From: Bryobacterales bacterium
GTDB taxonomy: Bacteria; Acidobacteriota; Terriglobia; Bryobacterales; Bryobacteraceae
Direction of reading: 5' to 3'
NCBI GenBank assembly: GCA_003170295.1
Contig: PNAJ01000108.1
Coordinates: forward strand, 1,807 to 35,326
Length of the DNA: 33,520 nt
Made by a program: the position numbers and the translations under genes. Position 1 is the stretch's first letter, and the number at the start of each line of letters is the position of its first letter. The notes beneath the pieces were generated by a model that saw only the letters and a list, made by a program, of their open reading frames with translations, searched no databases and was not told the DNA's origin. Of the stretch, positions 16,292-24,154 are shown one piece after another.

Positions 16292-16882
16292 ATGCGGGTA
16301 GGACTAATAACTCTGGCTTTGGTTGTGATGACACTTAGTGCGCCGTCGGCAACGGGAAACATAGTCTTCAATCCAGGCTTCGAGCAGGGCTTGCTGGACT
16401 GGACGATTAACAATATCAGCGCCACCCCTTGGTTTATTGACACCTATCCTCACACCGGAAATTGGGACATTGCCAGTCCGTGTGCTGGAGCTGGTTGTCT
16501 AGACCCCGTCAACGGCACGTTTTTTTATCAAGACCTGCCGACCGTCATCGGCCAGACATACGACCTGAGTTTCTGGGCATTTTTCGAAGGTGCGCCGGAC
16601 GAGATTAAAGTAACATGGGGCGGAGTTACGGCATTGGACATTGTGAATCCCGCGGTTCCCAACGACCTCTATCTGCAATACTCAACCACCAACTTGCTGG
16701 CGACGTCCTCCACCACCCGGCTTGAGTTTTTCGGCCGCCAAGACCCGAACCACGATCTAGGCGTGGATGACATCTCCGTTACGGCTACTCCGGAGCCCCC
16801 GACGGTCGTGCTGATCGGAGTCGCCCTATTGATTGCCGCTGGATGTCGCCATCGCACAAGCTCAGGCGAATTCCTCAGGTGA
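16292..16882 (+). CDS. Exported PEP-CTERM-like protein with carbohydrate-binding-like fold
   Basis: A protein of 196 residues with signal peptide MRVGLITLALVVMTLSAPSATG. Next comes NIVFNPGFEQGLLDWT, the typical opening of galactose-binding/CBM-like or DUF642-like jelly-roll domains. Such domains also end in GVDDISVTA, which is present here at about 157-165. The C-terminus has TPEPPTVVLIGVALLI and a basic end (CRHRT), the Pro-Glu-Pro, membrane segment and basic tail of PEP-CTERM sorting signals handled by exosortase. No exosortase is in the window. It lies 30 bases after the subtilase gene and has AAGGAAA before its start region. The sugar or polymer bound is unknown. Confidence 0.75.
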   Translation: MRVGLITLALVVMTLSAPSATGNIVFNPGFEQGLLDWTINNISATPWFIDTYPHTGNWDIASPCAGAGCLDPVNGTFFYQDLPTVIGQTYDLSFWAFFEGAPDEIKVTWGGVTALDIVNPAVPNDLYLQYSTTNLLATSSTTRLEFFGRQDPNHDLGVDDISVTATPEPPTVVLIGVALLIAAGCRHRTSSGEFLR

Positions 16883-16911
16883 GCCTGGTCTTGACCTCCT
16901 GATGTCTCCTA

Positions 16912-17496
16912 TTAACGCTTCTTGACGACAATCTCGACCCGGCGATTCTTTTGCCGGCCCGCCGGGTCGTCACGGCCATTCGGGAGCGCATTGGACGCCA
17001 CAGGCTTGGTCGATCCCCACCCTCGGATTGTCATCGGGCTGGAAATCCCGTGCGCGACCAACCAATCTCTCACCGAAGCCGCTCGACGTTCGGAGAGCTT
17101 TTGGTTGTACTCTTTGACTCCCTTGCTGTCCGTGTGGCCCTCAATCGAACAAGAGGCATTCGGGTAGGATCTGAGCACAGTGGCTACTTTTTCAAGTTCC
17201 GGAACAGCTTTGGGCAGAAGGTCGGCTTTATCGAAATCGAAAAGTACATCGCTCGAAAGTTCGATGCGAATCTCGGTCTCGGTGGTTTTGGCCCCCAGAT
17301 CTTTCAGGGCCGCATTCAAGTCCTGAGCCTTGCCCTCGACGCCGAGCGTCAGACCCTTGATGTCCACAACCTTCCCCTGAAGAGGCAGCACTTTCCCCTG
17401 CGCGCCCGGAGGAATAGGGTCGTCCGGCTTGTACTTTTGCGCCAAGACAATTTGTGCTCCTAGAAGCACACTCAGCAGACCAGGAGAGCGGATCAA
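16912..17496 (-). CDS. OmpA-family outer-membrane/peptidoglycan-binding protein
   Basis: A protein of 194 residues with a leader MIRSPGLLSVLLGAQIVLAQ. The C-terminal OmpA domain spans about 75-192. It opens with SSDVLFDFDKADLLPKAVP, has the peptidoglycan-contact region EGHTDSKGVKEYNQKLSERR, and ends NRRVEIVVKKR. It is expected to link the outer membrane or periplasm to peptidoglycan. The start is TTG at 17496, preceded by GAGGGG about six bases upstream; no ATG fits the leader. It follows the lipoprotein gene by 10 bases on the same strand, so the two are probably one operon. Confidence 0.88.
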   Translation of the reverse strand: MIRSPGLLSVLLGAQIVLAQKYKPDDPIPPGAQGKVLPLQGKVVDIKGLTLGVEGKAQDLNAALKDLGAKTTETEIRIELSSDVLFDFDKADLLPKAVPELEKVATVLRSYPNASCSIEGHTDSKGVKEYNQKLSERRAASVRDWLVAHGISSPMTIRGWGSTKPVASNALPNGRDDPAGRQKNRRVEIVVKKR

Positions 17497-17506
17497 GATT
17501 CACCCC

Positions 17507-18073
17507 TCACTGCGATACGGGAACGTCCTCAAATGGCGGGAACGACGGAATATGGATCGCGATCTTGTTCGAAGCCGGCGGAGGCGCCGGAAACTTCGCC
17601 CAGCTCGCCCGCTGCTGCCCCGCCGGAAGTTGGCCCCAGAAAACATCCACAATACCCTGGTTTCCGGCATCGGTTAGATAGGCGTATTTCTTATTTTCCG
17701 CCGGATCGATGAAATAAAGGTCCGCCCAATGGCCGGTGTAGTCAATGGTCTTTGGTTGCGTGGCGGTCAGACCCGGCGTTTGCGCGGCCGCGGCATTCAC
17801 GATGCGCCATTTGACGATCAAAGCGCCGCCACTCAATCGTTTCACTTCCAGCAAATCACACCGCAAGTCGCCATCGGCGGAATACTGGCCACTGGCAATG
17901 ACATTGGCTGGAGCCGCCGGCTGAACGGGTTGGCTCGACACTGCGACCGGCTGGGTTGCCGGACGAGTCGCGGGCTGACTCGGCGTGCCAGTCTGTTGCG
18001 CCGGCTGTGGCGATGTTCCCAGCGAACACGAAGTAGCGAACACGGCACAAACCACGATCAAAACTCGATACAT
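17507..18073 (-). CDS. Putative lipoprotein, first gene of an operon with the OmpA protein
   Basis: A protein of 188 residues beginning MYRVLIVVCAVFATSCSLGT. The TSC motif fits a lipobox, with Cys17 as the lipidation site. A Pro/Thr/Gln-rich linker covers about 20-60. A compact domain of about 120 residues follows, with GQYSADGDLRCDLLEVKRLS and YTGHWADLYFIDPAENKKYA; its family is not recognised. The open frame continues upstream to 18307, but Met at 18073 has a perfect GGGAGG five bases before it and creates the lipoprotein leader. It probably resides in the outer membrane with its OmpA neighbour. Confidence 0.78.
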   Translation of the reverse strand: MYRVLIVVCAVFATSCSLGTSPQPAQQTGTPSQPATRPATQPVAVSSQPVQPAAPANVIASGQYSADGDLRCDLLEVKRLSGGALIVKWRIVNAAAAQTPGLTATQPKTIDYTGHWADLYFIDPAENKKYAYLTDAGNQGIVDVFWGQLPAGQQRASWAKFPAPPPASNKIAIHIPSFPPFEDVPVSQ

Positions 18074-18106
18074 GACAACCTCCCTTTCGGAGTTAGGCTG
18101 CGGGCT

Positions 18107-18112
18107 AGTATA
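18107..18112 (-). promoter_or_regulatory. Candidate -10 element for the lipoprotein/OmpA operon
   Basis: On the minus strand the sequence reads TGTATACT, giving a TATACT hexamer (five of six consensus bases) 33 bases before the lipoprotein ATG. It lies inside the 47-base divergent gap with the DUF2007 remnant. The surrounding AGTGTATACT is nearly palindromic, so a promoter on the plus strand cannot be excluded. No convincing -35. Confidence 0.35.
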
Positions 18113-18120
18113 CACTGAAA

Positions 18121-18335
18121 ATGATGGAACTGGTAACCATCCGCCGGTTTGGAGACATGTCCGAGGCATTGCTGGCGAAGGGCTGCCTCGATTCCGCCGG
18201 TATCGAATGCTTTCTGGCGGACCCAATATTGCAAGGCTCGAATGGCCTCTCACTCGGGGAATGAGATTGCAAGTCACTGCGGACGACGCCGAAACCGCGA
18301 TGGCCATATTAGAGCAACCCGCATCAGACGATTAG
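18121..18335 (+). pseudogene. Frameshifted DUF2007-family small protein
   Basis: From ATG 18121 the frame reads MMELVTIRRFGDMSEALLAK, then LDSAGIECFLAD, the opening of DUF2007 proteins (putative signal-transducing, about 70 residues). It then loses sense and stops at 18264. A second frame continues as NIARLEWPLTRGMRLQV, then ADDAETAMAILEQP, the expected second half, and ends at 18335. Adding one base near 18222 restores one continuous protein of about 71 residues. Either a real one-base deletion or a base-call error. Confidence 0.7.
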
Positions 18336-18348
18336 CCGCCGAAGTGGG

Positions 18349-18386
18349 GCGGACCCCCTGGTCCGCAGCCGACCCCCCGGTCGGCT
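18349..18386. repeat. Tandem pair of perfect hairpins (REP-like)
   Basis: Two adjacent perfect stems. At 18349-18366, GCGGACC and GGTCCGC enclose the loop CCCT. At 18367-18386, AGCCGACC and GGTCGGCT enclose the loop CCCC. No T-run follows, so it is not a standard terminator. The paired-stem design resembles REP elements. It starts 14 bases after the end of the DUF2007 remnant, and related GC-rich sequence (CCCGGGAAAGC) continues to about 18470. Confidence 0.75.
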
Positions 18387-18471
18387 CGTCTTTGCCCGGG
18401 AAAGCTCCGCATTGCGGACGCCCGGCTCCACCGGACGGGACACTATCGAGCACGTGATGCTCCCAGCGCTC

Positions 18472-18933
18472 TTACGCTCCCATAGCCGAGGCCTTCGGCG
18501 ATTCGACTGAGTTTTCCTTATAGAAGTACGCGCCAGCGACCCCCGCAACCATTGTCTCCACCAAGGCGACCGCCAATCCTATCAACGTCAAATCCACAGG
18601 AATCAGGTGGAGAAATACGGGGGCCGCGCTACCCAGCACATAGGCCGTCGCCCAAATCACCAGGCCCGCGCATACCGCCGTTTTCGGACCAGCGCCGAAG
18701 CGCGGCCTCATCGCCGCGTATATCCCCACTATCATGATTCCGGTAGCAAGTCCCCACACGTTGAATGCGATGAGCTGCTTGATGGAGGGCGCGGCAGACT
18801 TGCCAAGCCCCGTCATCACGGTCGCCCACTGATTGGCCAGAACAACACCATTCAAGACTCCTTCGAAGATGTCGATCACGATGCCTGCCACGATTCCGCC
18901 GAGAAGAACCCGGCCCAGGTTGATGTTACCCAT
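18472..18933 (-). CDS. Four-helix integral membrane protein of unknown function
   Basis: A protein of 153 residues beginning MGNINLGRVLLGGIVAGIVI. Four hydrophobic segments are at about 5-30, 50-70, 83-105 and 110-140. The last includes LIGLAVALVETMVAGVAGAY and ends with a short Ser/Lys tail. AAGGAGG lies three bases before the ATG at 18933, which decides this start over the in-frame Met at 18978. It resembles small hypothetical membrane proteins common in acidobacteria; no function is known. It ends next to the tandem-hairpin repeat. Confidence 0.7.
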   Translation of the reverse strand: MGNINLGRVLLGGIVAGIVIDIFEGVLNGVVLANQWATVMTGLGKSAAPSIKQLIAFNVWGLATGIMIVGIYAAMRPRFGAGPKTAVCAGLVIWATAYVLGSAAPVFLHLIPVDLTLIGLAVALVETMVAGVAGAYFYKENSVESPKASAMGA

Positions 18934-19056
18934 ACGCCTCCTTGCAATCGAACGATGATAGTCGAGCTCATCCTTCAATGCAAGGGGGTAGACTCCATTA
19001 GGTCACTTCCCCCAACACCACCGGGATTTATGTAGCGAACCTTCCGACTCTTTGCG

Positions 19057-19314
19057 TTAGCGGATGAGTTTAAGGCGCTTCAGATCCCGCTCCGTCCATG
19101 CGGCTTGCTCTTCGATCATGCTTCGTAGCGTCTTCGGCACAAACGTCGTGTTGGAGCCATGAAAAGCAACGGTTACGCGGCGGCCGTCAGGATGGAGGTA
19201 GCGGCGATGGCTCCCGCCCCGCCGGCTCTTCCGCAACACAAATCCGTCGGCTAAGAGGGCCCGCATGAATTCTTCCGCAGTGAGCGCCCGTATCTTCGAG
19301 AAGTCAATCGGCAT
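19057..19314 (-). CDS. hicA: HicA-family mRNA interferase toxin
   Basis: A protein of 85 residues with the double-stranded-RNA-binding-like HicA fold. The motif is LLADGFVLRKSRRGGSHRRY, with the catalytic His at 36, followed by RVTVAFHGSNTTFVPKTL and a helix ending LKRLKLIR. HicA cleaves mRNA and is neutralised by HicB. It is slightly longer than minimal HicA proteins (about 60-80) but has all key parts. It lies nine bases downstream of hicB in the antitoxin-first order and is the last gene of a leftward run of four. Confidence 0.88.
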   Translation of the reverse strand: MPIDFSKIRALTAEEFMRALLADGFVLRKSRRGGSHRRYLHPDGRRVTVAFHGSNTTFVPKTLRSMIEEQAAWTERDLKRLKLIR

Positions 19315-19323
19315 GAACGCGGA

Positions 19324-19569
19324 TCACACGGTTACAGCGACTCGCGTGCCTTCAAATATCTCAACGTCGTCGTCGGAGGCGGTGGGCAGCGGAATTCCAT
19401 CTTCCCCAAGCTCGTCCACGATCATTTGCACCACTTCGTTGATGTTTTTAAGAGCTTCTTCGGGCGTCGAGCCTTGGGTGACAGCACCAAAACGGCGCAA
19501 CGCTGGGCAGTAGGCGTGAAAGCCGCCCTCGTCCGGCTCCACCACAACTTTGAATGTGTAGGTCTTCAT
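19324..19569 (-). CDS. hicB: HicB-family antitoxin
   Basis: A protein of 81 residues with the partial RNase-H-like HicB fold. It opens with TYTFKVVVEPDEGGFHAYCP, followed by the typical ALRRFGAVTQGSTPEEALKN and VVQMIVDELGEDGIPLP. No C-terminal DNA-binding domain is visible, so it is a short form; autoregulation may depend on another protein. Its ATG is one base after the stop of the kinase-aminotransferase gene, which suggests transcription from the upstream operon promoter as well as any promoter of its own. Confidence 0.88.
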   Translation of the reverse strand: MKTYTFKVVVEPDEGGFHAYCPALRRFGAVTQGSTPEEALKNINEVVQMIVDELGEDGIPLPTASDDDVEIFEGTRVAVTV

Positions 19570-19570
19570 G

Positions 19571-21715
19571 TCAAACCTGAACTACCTCCCCCAATACTCC
19601 CACAAACCGGTCCGCATCTTCTTTCGTGAAACACAGCGGCGGCCGCAGCTTGATTACGTTGTGATGCGGACCGTCCGTACCTGCGAGAATCCCTTGGTCC
19701 CGCAGCCGGTTGACGATGCGCGAAGCTTCGGTCGTTGCAGGCTCGAGCGTCGTGCGGTCCCTTACCAGCTCGATGCCGAGAAAAAGGCCCGACCCGCGCA
19801 CATCGCCGATCATCTCGCGATCCAACGCCCGCAGCGCGCTCATCCAATAATCGCCAACCACGCGAGCGTTCTCCTGCAACCCCTCTTCTTCCAGAACTTC
19901 GAGCACCGCGAGCCCCGCGGCACAGGCAACCGGATTGCCTCCAAACGTCGAGAAAAACTCCATCCCATTGTCAAACGATGCCGCAATTTCAGCAGTAGTA
20001 ATCACCGCCCCGAGCGGAAACCCATTTCCAATAGGCTTCCCAAGCACCACAATGTCGGGAGTCGCGTGCTGCATCTGAAATCCCCAGAAAAAGCGGCCTA
20101 GGCGCCCAAAACCGACTTGCACTTCATCGGCGATGCACACTCCCCCCGCCTCGCGGACGCTCTTGTAGACGTCATTCAAGTATCCCGGAGGAAACACAAT
20201 CTGTCCGCCCACGCTGGGAAGGCTTTCGGCGATGTACGCCGCAGGCTTCACGCGATCCAGAATCTCAGCGACATGCCGCGCATACTTCGGACCAGCCTGC
20301 GGATCGTCGCGTTTGTAAACTCCGCGATAATCGTCGGGGATCGGCGCAATGTGTACCCAGGGCTTCTTTCCATTTCCTCCTGGCCCGTTGAATTTATATG
20401 GACTGATGTCGATGAGAGTCGTCGTGTTGCCGTGATACGCGGCGTCCAGCACAATGACGTCTTCGCGCCGCGTATGCGCGCGCGCCATTCGCAACGCTAG
20501 CTCGTTGGCTTCGCTCGCCGAGTTGAGAAAATAACAGATCCTCAGCGGCGCAGGCAGTTTTTCCGTCAGTTTCTCGGCAAAAAGCACGATGTTGTCGTGC
20601 AAATAGCGCGTATTCGTGTTGAGCAGCGCCATCTGCCTGTGTACCGCCTCCACCACGCGCGGATGCGAATGTCCCACTAGCGGCACGTTGTTATAAACGT
20701 CCAGATACTCGCGGCCCGCTTCGTCGTATAAAAATTGCTTCCATCCCCGGACGATCTTGAGCGGCTCATCGTAGCTGATACTGAGATTCCCCCCGAGATA
20801 TCTGCGCCGCATCGCCAGCGTTTCCTCTTTGGAAAACAAAAGTCCGCGCGCCAAGCGCGGATCGACCTCGGAAAGCGTTCGGAGAGCCGCCCAGGCTGCT
20901 TTTTCGCTGACGGTAATATAAGAATCGTCGGGATACAGCGTTTTTCGATGCGCGGAATTGACGACGCTCACCGCGAGGCGCAGGAGGATCAGCGGAAACA
21001 GCGCGTCTTTTTCCGCTTCTTCGAGCGGCATCTCGGCATGATAACCCGATACCAAATGCGCGATCGCGGTGAGAGGATCTTTTTTGTTCAGAGCTACATA
21101 GGCGCTCGCAATGGCGAGCTCGCAGATGGTCGCTGTGTAGTGCAGATCGCCGAAATCGATGATCGCCCGAACCTCGTCTCCTTGAACCACAACGTTGTGA
21201 TCGTTGGCGTCGCCGTGAATCACGCTATGGCGCAGCGGAGTCAGATCCGGAGCCATCGCGAGAACTTTTTCGATCAAAGCCGGATCGGCAGTCAGATGCA
21301 GGTAATCGCGGATCCAAAAAGCGCGTTTCAGGTCCCATTTAAGCTCCCTATGCGTGCTTAAATGACCAAAAGTTGCTAGTTTAGCGTCTTGCCGAGCCAA
21401 TAATCGACCATAATTTCGCAATAATCGCGCCGAGTGAACTTCCGTTTCCGCGAGCAGTTTTCCAGGCACCCAGTGGAGCATCCAGACGATCCGCCCGTCA
21501 TATTCGCGAATCCCACCCGCAATACGCTTTTCGCCCAAATGTTCGAGGGCCGCGCACTGCATTTCGACGAACGCCGGATCGCATCCTTCCCGCATGATTT
21601 TCAGGATGTATTCGGAAGATCCCTGCAAATGAAAATTGTCGTCAAATTCCCCGTGCAAGCGCGTTGCGATGGCATCGACTCCGTAGAGTTCCTTGGCGAT
21701 TCTGGCGGCATCCAT
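19571..21715 (-). CDS. Fusion of an aminoglycoside-phosphotransferase-like kinase and a class III aminotransferase
   Basis: Two-domain enzyme of 714 residues. The N-terminal kinase-like domain (about 1-290) has HGDANDHN (His167, Asp169, Asn174) and metal-binding DFGD (Asp187). The C-terminal PLP fold-type I domain (about 310-714) has [11 protein letters not shown] (Asp530) and the Schiff-base Lys560 in [12 protein letters not shown]. Such fusions belong with the AGXT2L/phospholyase-type group: the kinase may phosphorylate an amino alcohol or sugar amine and the PLP part may eliminate or transaminate it. Many homologs carry an extra peptidase-like middle domain that is absent here. Substrate unknown. 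It lies nine bases after the JAB-like gene and one base before hicB. Confidence 0.9.
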   Translation of the reverse strand: MDAARIAKELYGVDAIATRLHGEFDDNFHLQGSSEYILKIMREGCDPAFVEMQCAALEHLGEKRIAGGIREYDGRIVWMLHWVPGKLLAETEVHSARLLRNYGRLLARQDAKLATFGHLSTHRELKWDLKRAFWIRDYLHLTADPALIEKVLAMAPDLTPLRHSVIHGDANDHNVVVQGDEVRAIIDFGDLHYTATICELAIASAYVALNKKDPLTAIAHLVSGYHAEMPLEEAEKDALFPLILLRLAVSVVNSAHRKTLYPDDSYITVSEKAAWAALRTLSEVDPRLARGLLFSKEETLAMRRRYLGGNLSISYDEPLKIVRGWKQFLYDEAGREYLDVYNNVPLVGHSHPRVVEAVHRQMALLNTNTRYLHDNIVLFAEKLTEKLPAPLRICYFLNSASEANELALRMARAHTRREDVIVLDAAYHGNTTTLIDISPYKFNGPGGNGKKPWVHIAPIPDDYRGVYKRDDPQAGPKYARHVAEILDRVKPAAYIAESLPSVGGQIVFPPGYLNDVYKSVREAGGVCIADEVQVGFGRLGRFFWGFQMQHATPDIVVLGKPIGNGFPLGAVITTAEIAASFDNGMEFFSTFGGNPVACAAGLAVLEVLEEEGLQENARVVGDYWMSALRALDREMIGDVRGSGLFLGIELVRDRTTLEPATTEASRIVNRLRDQGILAGTDGPHHNVIKLRPPLCFTKEDADRFVGVLGEVVQV

Positions 21716-21724
21716 GCTGACGTT

Positions 21725-22546
21725 TCATTGTAAACGTCTCTCGAGTGCGGCGATTTTCGCAAGTCCCGAAGCGCGCGTGGCGTTTAGCGTTTCGATCTGT
21801 GATTTCAGCTCCTCCACACTGGCGCGTGCTTGCTCCATTTCCGTGGGAGGCAGCGTGGGGCCGACGAAGCGGGCTTGCGCCACACCGATTTTCACCGTGA
21901 CATCGCCCGAGCGGCGGACATAGGTAATTGTCGATTGTCCTGTCAGGGCAAGGGAGGTTTTCTCCGCGCCATCGAGAATCGTCAATGTTTCCGCGGCGGG
22001 GGCACTTAGCGCAATGCGCAGTTGTCCGGTCTGTTCGCGCAGACTAAGCGCAATCGGAGGCGGCGGACGGCGAGGGATGAAGCAGAGGAGCGGCAGCAAT
22101 GCCAGAGACAACGCCCATGGCCATCTTCGTTTCTCGATCACAACAACGGGGCGTCCGTGGATGGAAAATTCTTCGTAGCTGCGAACCGTCTCGATCGATC
22201 CGGAGGCATCGCGGACGAAGAATCCGCCATTTTCCGAAGACAGCACCAGTGCCACGCACGCTTCGGCTTTATCGAATCGAACCAGATCTTCTTCGCTCAG
22301 AAAAACTTGACCCCGCACGCGCGAAGCGAAGATGCCGAGCGGGTCGAGTCCGGCACGTCCTCGGGTCGCGACTAAGCGAATGGTCTGGCCATGGCGTATT
22401 CCGTACAGGAGGCCATACGAATCTGTTCCTGCGCCGGCATTGCGTATCTCCCGCAGCAGGGCGGGGGAGTACTCGATGCGAAAAGGGCTTTCGGGCGGTG
22501 CCCAGGTGCGGAGAGGTCCGCTGTGCAGGCGCGCGAAACGGCTCAT
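21725..22546 (-). CDS. Membrane protein with JAB/MPN-like N-terminus and C-terminal coiled coil
   Basis: About 273 residues. Residues about 20-60 (FRIEYSPALLREIRNAGAG, then GLLYGIRHGQTIRL) resemble the opening of JAB/MPN-type domains, but no clear zinc-binding HxH...D motif is visible, so it may be inactive. A single membrane segment with PWALSLALLPLLCFIPRRPPP lies near the middle. The C-terminal 50 residues (PTEMEQARASVEELKSQIE...) form a coiled coil. The start is uncertain: ATG 22546 or the upstream frame start at 22588, with no good ribosome binding site at either. First gene of the leftward run ending with hicA. Confidence 0.6.
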   Translation of the reverse strand: MSRFARLHSGPLRTWAPPESPFRIEYSPALLREIRNAGAGTDSYGLLYGIRHGQTIRLVATRGRAGLDPLGIFASRVRGQVFLSEEDLVRFDKAEACVALVLSSENGGFFVRDASGSIETVRSYEEFSIHGRPVVVIEKRRWPWALSLALLPLLCFIPRRPPPPIALSLREQTGQLRIALSAPAAETLTILDGAEKTSLALTGQSTITYVRRSGDVTVKIGVAQARFVGPTLPPTEMEQARASVEELKSQIETLNATRASGLAKIAALERRLQ

Positions 22547-22688
22547 TACGGGCCATATCGACCTGGAGGTTGCCAAATTGAGCGTCACTGATGGTTAGTG
22601 GCGGATTAATCCCAATTTTCTCAGGTGAGTACGACTTTCAAGTGGAGGGTTGATTGCCGGGTTCGCCCTAGGATGTGGCCGAGGACTT

Positions 22689-23447
22689 ATGCCACGCACT
22701 TTTGGCCATTACGGATGGATCCCGGATCTTCCGGATGCTCGCGATCGGGTTTACAAATTGCCGAGAAGGACGAGTGCGCTACCGCCGTCGGCCGATTTGC
22801 GGAAAGGATGCCCCGCGATATACGACCAGGGCGACTTGGGCAGTTGCACGGCCAACGCCATCGGCGGGGCGATCGAGTTCGACCAGATCAAGCAGAAGTT
22901 GAAGGCGTCGACGCCGTCGCGACTGTTCATTTACTACAACGAGCGCGCGATCGAAGGGACTATCGACACCGATAGCGGGGCGCAGATTCGCGACGGCATC
23001 AAGAGCGTGGCATCGCAGGGGGCGTGCCCGGAGCCGATGTGGCCGTACGTGGAGCAGAGCTACGCGAACCGTCCTCCAGCGCCGTGCTATAAGTACGCGA
23101 AGCTGCATCCGGCGGTGCAATATGCTCGGGTGACGCAGAGTGTGGGCCAGTTGAAGGCGTGCGTGGCGGCGGGGTATCCGTTCGTATTCGGGTTCACGGT
23201 GTATGAGAGTTTTGAATCCGATGCCGTCGCGAAGTCGGGGATTGTGCCGATGCCCGCCACGACGGAGATGCTGTTGGGTGGTCATGCGGTGATGGCGGTG
23301 GGGTACGACGATGCTGCGCAGAGGTTTTTGGTGAGGAATTCTTGGGGGACGTCGTGGGGAATGGGCGGGTATTTCACGATTCCGTATGTTTATTTGACGG
23401 ATGGGAACTTGGCGGATGATTTTTGGGTGATTCGGGTGGTGAAGTAG
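22689..23447 (+). CDS. Papain-family (C1A) cysteine peptidase without a visible signal peptide
   Basis: A protein of 252 residues. Gln47 and Cys53 lie in YDQGDLGSCTANA, His199 in GGHAVMAVGYD and Asn217 in VRNSWGTSWGMGGYF, a complete papain catalytic set. The N-terminus MPRTFGHYGWIPDLPDARD is the usual form for bacterial C1 peptidases, with no long propeptide and no signal peptide. The open frame reaches 22650, but Met at 22689 gives this family start. It is divergent from the JAB-like gene. Its stop codon is five bases before the first REP-like hairpin of the transposase unit. Confidence 0.92.
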   Translation: MPRTFGHYGWIPDLPDARDRVYKLPRRTSALPPSADLRKGCPAIYDQGDLGSCTANAIGGAIEFDQIKQKLKASTPSRLFIYYNERAIEGTIDTDSGAQIRDGIKSVASQGACPEPMWPYVEQSYANRPPAPCYKYAKLHPAVQYARVTQSVGQLKACVAAGYPFVFGFTVYESFESDAVAKSGIVPMPATTEMLLGGHAVMAVGYDDAAQRFLVRNSWGTSWGMGGYFTIPYVYLTDGNLADDFWVIRVVK

Positions 23448-23452
23448 ACGGA

Positions 23453-23488
23453 CCTCGGCTGAAGCCGAGGCTGCAAGCTGAAGCTCGC
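23453..23488. repeat. REP-like paired hairpins upstream of the transposase gene
   Basis: The first stem, 23453-23470, pairs CCTCGGC with GCCGAGG around TGAA. The second, 23473-23488, pairs GCAAGCT with AGCTCGC (one mismatch) around GA. The linker and second stem contain GCTGCAAGCTGAA (23470-23482), which recurs inverted at 24062-24074 downstream of the transposase gene. Confidence 0.8.
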
Positions 23489-23533
23489 GCCACTCGGACT
23501 GAGAAGTTTTTCGCGCAACAGCAACTAAGGGGA

Positions 23534-24154
23534 ATGCAGCATTTTCGGCGGCTTCCGCATATTTTTGACGAAGGGTGCAACTTATTTATCACTTGGCGTC
23601 TTTACGGCAGCCTGCCTAGGGAGCGGTACCCTCCTCCTGGAAAAATGAATAGCGGCGCGGCGTTTGTCTGGATGGATCGCTACCTGGACACAACCCTGGA
23701 GGGTCCGCAATGGCTCAGAGGAGAGATCGCTCAGGTCGTCGAAGAAGTGCTGCACCGCCAGGAGTGTGACCTTCACGCTTATGTAATCATGCCCAATCAC
23801 GTGCATGTTCTGCTAGCTCCCAAAATCCCGCCGGCCAAGCTGACGCAATACATCAAAGGAGCTAGCGCTAGAGAGGCCAATAAGGTACTTGGTATTTCCG
23901 GCAAACCCTTTTGGCAACACGAATCTTACGACCATAGAGTACGAACAGCAGAAGAGTTCACCAAGATCCAAAAATACATTGAAAACAACCCAGTAAAGGC
24001 AGGGCTGGCAGCTACTCCAGAGACCTACCGCTGGTCGAGCGCGTGGTCCGGGTGGCGCGGTTTCAGCTTGCAGCGGCCGCTTCAGCGGGCGGCGGGTAGC
24101 ACCTGTAGACTCGTTCGTTCAAGATGCGGTCAAAGTATAACCACTTCTTCGTGA
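23534..24154 (+). CDS. REP-associated tyrosine transposase (RAYT, IS200/IS605-like)
   Basis: A Y1 single-strand DNA transposase of 206 residues. The metal-binding HUH motif is MPNHVHVLL (His89, His91), and the catalytic Tyr148 lies in KYIENNPVKAGL, followed by PETYRWSSAW, all hallmarks of RAYT proteins. These process and probably spread REP palindromes rather than moving as a classic IS. The start is Met at 23534 with AGGGG just upstream; the frame upstream to 23423 merely reads through the REP-like hairpins. The last 35 residues read through the downstream hairpins, so the functional protein probably ends near WSSAW. It is flanked by inverted copies of REP-like sequence. Confidence 0.9.
   Translation: MQHFRRLPHIFDEGCNLFITWRLYGSLPRERYPPPGKMNSGAAFVWMDRYLDTTLEGPQWLRGEIAQVVEEVLHRQECDLHAYVIMPNHVHVLLAPKIPPAKLTQYIKGASAREANKVLGISGKPFWQHESYDHRVRTAEEFTKIQKYIENNPVKAGLAATPETYRWSSAWSGWRGFSLQRPLQRAAGSTCRLVRSRCGQSITTSS
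24055..24090. repeat. REP-like hairpins downstream of the transposase, inverted relative to the upstream copy
   Basis: Contains TTCAGCTTGCAGC (24062-24074), the reverse complement of 23470-23482, and a stem CCGCT-TC-AGCGG (24077-24088) equivalent to the first stem of the upstream copy. The inverted arrangement around a RAYT gene is the usual substrate layout for these enzymes. The sequence overlaps the 3' part of the transposase reading frame. Confidence 0.75.

Noticed and set aside
18349..18386. CRISPR-like array
   Set aside because: Only two different stems with no equal-length spacers and no cas genes.
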